DNA from: Bacteroidota bacterium
GTDB lineage: Bacteria; Bacteroidota; Bacteroidia; Cytophagales; Cyclobacteriaceae
Reading direction: 5' to 3'
Assembly: GCA_023431285.1 (NCBI GenBank)
Contig: JAEYXN010000267.1
Coordinates: 1-11,362, forward strand
DNA length: 11,362 nucleotides
How positions within the stretch are numbered: the first letter of the stretch is position 1; each line of letters starts with the position of its first letter. The notes beneath the pieces were generated by a model, which was not told where the DNA came from, did not search any database, and worked only from the letters and a program-made list of their open reading frames with translations. The position numbers were made by a program, and so were the translations under genes. This document shows, piece after piece, positions 8,191 through 11,362 of the stretch.

Positions 8191-10512
8191 ATGGTACGCA
8201 AACTTTTATTACTCGCTCCGCAAATTGCGTATTCCTTTCCCGTACAACTGCTGCTGAATAACCTGAAAAGAAATGTGGTCCTGCTGTTTTGTTGGGTCAT
8301 TTTGTTCGCGATGGTAACTGGTAGTTTCGGAAAGTATCTTGGTATTCCATACCTTTTTCTTGATCCTGAGTATCTGAACAAGGTCAGCTTTACCAGTTTT
8401 TTTATAATGGGATTGGTGACCGGTGGTTTCGTGACAGCCTTTCATATCTCGTGTTATATTATCGATGGCCACCGTTTCTCTTTCATCGGCACACTTTCGA
8501 GACCATTTGCGAAGTTCTCTCTGAACAACAGTCTCATTCCGTTTCTGTTCATGGGGACGTATATCTATGAAATCATTCGGTTCCAGATAAACAACGAATA
8601 CACTACGGGTCCTGGGTTGGCCATGAATCTTGCAGGGCTTCTGTCAGGTTACTTCCTTATGTCAGTCCTGTTCAATCTGTACTTCAGATTCACCAATAAG
8701 GACATCTTCAAGTATGTCGTTTGCAGAATTGACGAGAAGATCAAGCAGAATGTAAAGGTGACCAGGGCAAGCGCGATGAAGAAGCTTGATATAGCGCGGA
8801 AGAAACAAGTCCGTGTCGACAATTACTTCGACGTACCCTTTAAGTTCAGGCCAGTAGAAGAAACGCATTTCTATGACAAGGCGACCATTGTGCAGGTGTT
8901 CGACCAAAACCACTTCAATCTTGTTGTCATTGAATTGCTGATTATTGCCTTCGTCATCGTGCTCGGGATTTTCAAGGACTTCCCAACGTTTCAGCTACCC
9001 GCAGCAGCAAGCTTCATCATTTTCCTGACGATCTTCGTGATGATGGCAGGAGCATTCTCATATTGGTTTGGAAACTGGTCTGCCACCGCAGCATTGGCAA
9101 TCTTTCTGATATTAAATCATTTCGTCGGAGAGGGATACTTTTCAAAACCTTACCAGGCATTCGGACTGGACTACTCGCGACCTCCGGCGATATACTCAGT
9201 TGAGGCTTTGCAAAATCTGAATGACAGTACGGACATTGAACGTGATCGTCGGGCAACACTGAGAATGCTGGAGAACTGGAGGAAGAAATTTAAGTCATCC
9301 GAACCTCCAAGATTGGTCTTCGTGTGCGCCAGTGGCGGAGGAAAGCGCGCTGCACTGTGGACGTTGAACGCGCTGCAATTTGCGGATAGCATATCGCATG
9401 GTCGACTTCATGAAAATACGGTTCTGATTACCGGCGCATCGGGAGGATTGATTGGCGCCGGTTATTTCCGTGAGTTAAAACTTCGGGATAAGCTAGGGCA
9501 AAATACACGGCCTTATTCGCCGCAGCACCGACAAAAGGTATCGACGGACAATCTGAATCCACTTATATTCAGTTTGCTGGCCAATGATCTTTTCGTGGGG
9601 TTCAACAAATTCGATTACGCCGGAAAAAGTTATCATCGCGACAGGAGCTATACATTCGAGGAGCAGCTCAACCAGATAACGGAGAGTATGATGGACAAAC
9701 CAATTTCCGCTTACGACAGCCTGGAGATGAGTGCCGTTATCCCAATGATGATCCTTACTCCCACGATTATCAACGATGGAAGAAAACTCTTCATCGCCTC
9801 GCGCCCAGTGAGCTTCATGAATTATGACCTGGTCAATTATCCTGATTATCCACTGTCGAAAATCAGTGGTGTCGATTTCCAGTCATTATTTCGTGAGCAT
9901 GGGGGCCACAATCTTCGGTTCCTCTCTGCCCTTCGTATGAGCGCGACGTTTCCTTACATCACTCCCAATACAACACTTCCTACAGATCCCCCGGTGGCGA
10001 TTATGGATGCGGGTATTTCCGACAATTTTGGCCTGTCTGACGCAGTGCGATTTCTTTATGCGTATAAAGACTGGATTGCGGCAAATACTTCAGGGGTTGT
10101 GTTCGTTTCTATCCGGGATTCACCCAAACTCAACCGCATCAGCCAGCAGGCTCAGAACTCTCTTGTCGATGGACTGACGCAGCCGATCAGTACGGTCTAT
10201 AATAATTTCGAAAATTTCCAGGACATCAACAGTGATATGGCCATCAGCTACGCGAAGTCGTGGTTCAAAGGCGATATCGACCGCGTTGACATTCAATATC
10301 AAAGTGAGGATTATGTGCCGATACTTCAGAAGATGGATAGTATCCGACAGAACAATGCGCGCGCTTCTTTAAGCTGGCGACTTACCACGAGAGAGAAATT
10401 CGGAATTGTTAACGCCATCTATACGCCCCAGAATCAGGATCAATTACAGAAGCTTGCCACTCTGCTTTCTGTAAATAACTCGCTTATGGTAGCGGAGAAA
10501 ACTGACGACTAG
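8191..10512 (+). CDS. Multi-pass membrane protein with C-terminal patatin-like phospholipase domain
   Basis: The product has 773 residues. The N-terminal half is membrane-embedded: hydrophobic segments at about 28-45, 66-90, 112-128, 144-166, 245-262, 271-290 and 296-312, with a basic, soluble-looking stretch (about 168-235) between the fourth and fifth. The C-terminal part, from about 374, is a patatin domain: SGGGKR at 381-386 (oxyanion loop), GASGG with nucleophile Ser417, and MDAGISDNFG with catalytic Asp606. In this family the Ser/Asp dyad hydrolyses acyl esters of phospholipids or related lipids, so a membrane-tethered lipid acyl hydrolase is expected. The Asp motif reads DAG where the family usually has DGG or DGA. 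The start is firm: AAGGAG lies 8 bases before the ATG. It is transcribed divergently from the helicase-nuclease and followed closely by another helicase gene. Topology and substrate are inferred; lipid remodelling and a toxic effector role are both possible, and nothing visible decides between them. Confidence 0.92.
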   Translation: MVRKLLLLAPQIAYSFPVQLLLNNLKRNVVLLFCWVILFAMVTGSFGKYLGIPYLFLDPEYLNKVSFTSFFIMGLVTGGFVTAFHISCYIIDGHRFSFIGTLSRPFAKFSLNNSLIPFLFMGTYIYEIIRFQINNEYTTGPGLAMNLAGLLSGYFLMSVLFNLYFRFTNKDIFKYVVCRIDEKIKQNVKVTRASAMKKLDIARKKQVRVDNYFDVPFKFRPVEETHFYDKATIVQVFDQNHFNLVVIELLIIAFVIVLGIFKDFPTFQLPAAASFIIFLTIFVMMAGAFSYWFGNWSATAALAIFLILNHFVGEGYFSKPYQAFGLDYSRPPAIYSVEALQNLNDSTDIERDRRATLRMLENWRKKFKSSEPPRLVFVCASGGGKRAALWTLNALQFADSISHGRLHENTVLITGASGGLIGAGYFRELKLRDKLGQNTRPYSPQHRQKVSTDNLNPLIFSLLANDLFVGFNKFDYAGKSYHRDRSYTFEEQLNQITESMMDKPISAYDSLEMSAVIPMMILTPTIINDGRKLFIASRPVSFMNYDLVNYPDYPLSKISGVDFQSLFREHGGHNLRFLSALRMSATFPYITPNTTLPTDPPVAIMDAGISDNFGLSDAVRFLYAYKDWIAANTSGVVFVSIRDSPKLNRISQQAQNSLVDGLTQPISTVYNNFENFQDINSDMAISYAKSWFKGDIDRVDIQYQSEDYVPILQKMDSIRQNNARASLSWRLTTREKFGIVNAIYTPQNQDQLQKLATLLSVNNSLMVAEKTDD

Positions 10513-10517
10513 AAAGC

Positions 10518-10530
10518 GGTGCACCATGGT
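10518..10530. repeat. Two overlapping 8-base palindromes between patatin and SF1 helicase genes
   Basis: GGTGCACC (10518-10525) and ACCATGGT (10523-10530) are perfect palindromes sharing three bases, directly after the patatin stop codon (10510-10512) and followed by a short T-run (10530-10534). The second contains the upstream candidate ATG of the helicase gene. It could be a small operator or translational control site, or coincidence; palindromes of this size arise by chance dozens of times in a window this long. Confidence 0.25.
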
Positions 10531-10579
10531 TTTTCTGAGTCTGTTTCGCAGGAAAACTTTCTGTTTATCTTTGCCCGGT

Positions 10580-11362
10580 ATGAGTTCGCAGGAGCAATTG
10601 CTTAAGACATTTGAATTGATCAAGCTTGAACGGCAGGCTGATCTGGAATATTACCGTCAGAAGGTGCTGCTGCGCTCGTTGAATCAGAGAACGCAGGAAG
10701 GAACGACGTGGTATCCTGTCAAGCTTAAACGCGATTACATCGGCACGGGAGAGCGACTGATTCTCGAAGTAGAGCGCACTACGCATCTTGATCAACCTCA
10801 TGCCTTTCAGAGTGGAAAATCCGTAAGTGTTTTCAGCAATGCTTCCGGTAATCCTGAAAGAGAGCATGTGAACGCCGTGATCAATTACGTGAAGGATAAT
10901 ACAATGGTCATTACGCTTAACGCGGATGAAATCCCGGATTGGATTGAAGATGGGTTGCTCGGCGTCGATGTGATGTTCGATGAAATGAGTTATCGCGAAA
11001 TGGAGTTCGCGCTTCGGGAAGTGATCCGAGCTGACAACACCAGAGTTTCGCGATTTCGCGAGCTTCTCCTCGGAGAAGAAGAGGCCAGGCAGAAGAAATC
11101 ACCTCCTTATATTCCAAATATTCCGAGCTTGAATGAGAGCCAGAATCGGGCGCTACAAACCGTTCTTGAGGCTGAAGATGTAGCATTCATCCATGGTCCT
11201 CCCGGAACAGGAAAAACAACGACCCTGGTATACGCCATTGAGCAGGTGGTGAAGGAGGAACGTCAGGCACTGGTCTGCGCGCCCAGCAACGCGGCAGTGG
11301 ATCTGCTTGCTGATAAACTTTCAGAAAGAGGACTTTCAGTTCTGCGCATTGGCCACCCCGCA
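10580..11362 (+). CDS. SF1 helicase, Upf1/SMUBP2-like AAA-domain protein, 3' end missing
   Basis: The frame is open from the ATG at 10580 to the last base, giving the first 261 residues of a longer protein. The N-terminal region (about 1-180) has the features of Upf1/IGHMBP2-like helicases before the ATPase core, including TWYPVKLKRDYIGTGERL (about 43-60) and LEVERT (62-67). A Q-motif-like LNESQNRAL lies at 184-192 (Gln188), Walker A GPPGTGKTTTL at 206-216 (Lys212), and motif Ia CAPSNAAVDLLADKL at 233-247; the window ends just after RIGHPA. Such proteins are DNA/RNA helicases or translocases; polarity and substrate cannot be read, and Walker B and later motifs lie outside the window. An in-frame ATG at 10526 would add 18 residues; 10580 is preferred because the family pattern starts there, but no strong ribosome site supports either. 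It lies 67 bases (13 for the upstream start) behind the patatin gene, so one operon is likely. Confidence 0.9.
   Translation, partial: MSSQEQLLKTFELIKLERQADLEYYRQKVLLRSLNQRTQEGTTWYPVKLKRDYIGTGERLILEVERTTHLDQPHAFQSGKSVSVFSNASGNPEREHVNAVINYVKDNTMVITLNADEIPDWIEDGLLGVDVMFDEMSYREMEFALREVIRADNTRVSRFRELLLGEEEARQKKSPPYIPNIPSLNESQNRALQTVLEAEDVAFIHGPPGTGKTTTLVYAIEQVVKEERQALVCAPSNAAVDLLADKLSERGLSVLRIGHPA

Noticed and set aside
10565..11186. Minus-strand open frames at the right end
   Set aside because: The plus strand here encodes a continuous SF1 helicase N-terminus with Walker A and motif Ia, so the minus-strand frames are shadows.

Overview
The window reads as ordinary chromosomal DNA from a member of the Bacteroidota, most likely a Cytophagales-type bacterium. 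This is inferred from gene content, not from a search: a very large TPR-CHAT protein, a lipoprotein of the plant-type glutaminyl cyclase family, an AddA-like helicase-nuclease whose N-terminus runs straight into FTIYRSSAGSGKT, and a multi-pass membrane patatin. Coding density is very high. There are five protein genes, the two at the edges are cut by the window, and no gap exceeds about 90 bases. I saw no tRNA, rRNA, CRISPR array, insertion sequence, integrase or attachment site.

Layout: (1) positions 1-3977, plus strand, the 3' part of a TPR-CHAT protein with an intact His/Cys protease dyad; (2) 4058-4864, plus, a lipoprotein glutaminyl cyclase; (3) 4861-8106, minus, a UvrD/AddA-like helicase with a C-terminal PD-(D/E)XK nuclease, converging on gene 2 so tightly that one CTAG tetranucleotide supplies both stop codons; (4) 8191-10512, plus, divergent from gene 3, a membrane protein ending in a patatin lipase domain; (5) 10580 to the right edge, plus, the N-terminal third or so of an SF1 (Upf1/SMUBP2-like) helicase, 67 bases behind gene 4 and probably co-transcribed with it.

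Functional reading: genes 2 and 3 look like stand-alone envelope and DNA-repair functions. The TPR-CHAT protein and the membrane patatin belong to superfamilies (caspase-like proteases, patatin phospholipases) that recur as effectors in bacterial conflict systems, and both retain their catalytic residues. They sit on either side of an AddA-like nuclease and next to another helicase. Even so, the genes are on alternating strands, are separated by a cyclase with no known defence role, and show no mobile-element signs, so a dedicated defence island is not demonstrated. The best leads are the TPR-CHAT protease (substrate and sensor unknown), the membrane patatin with its DAG in place of the usual DG[GA] motif, and the compact gene junctions.
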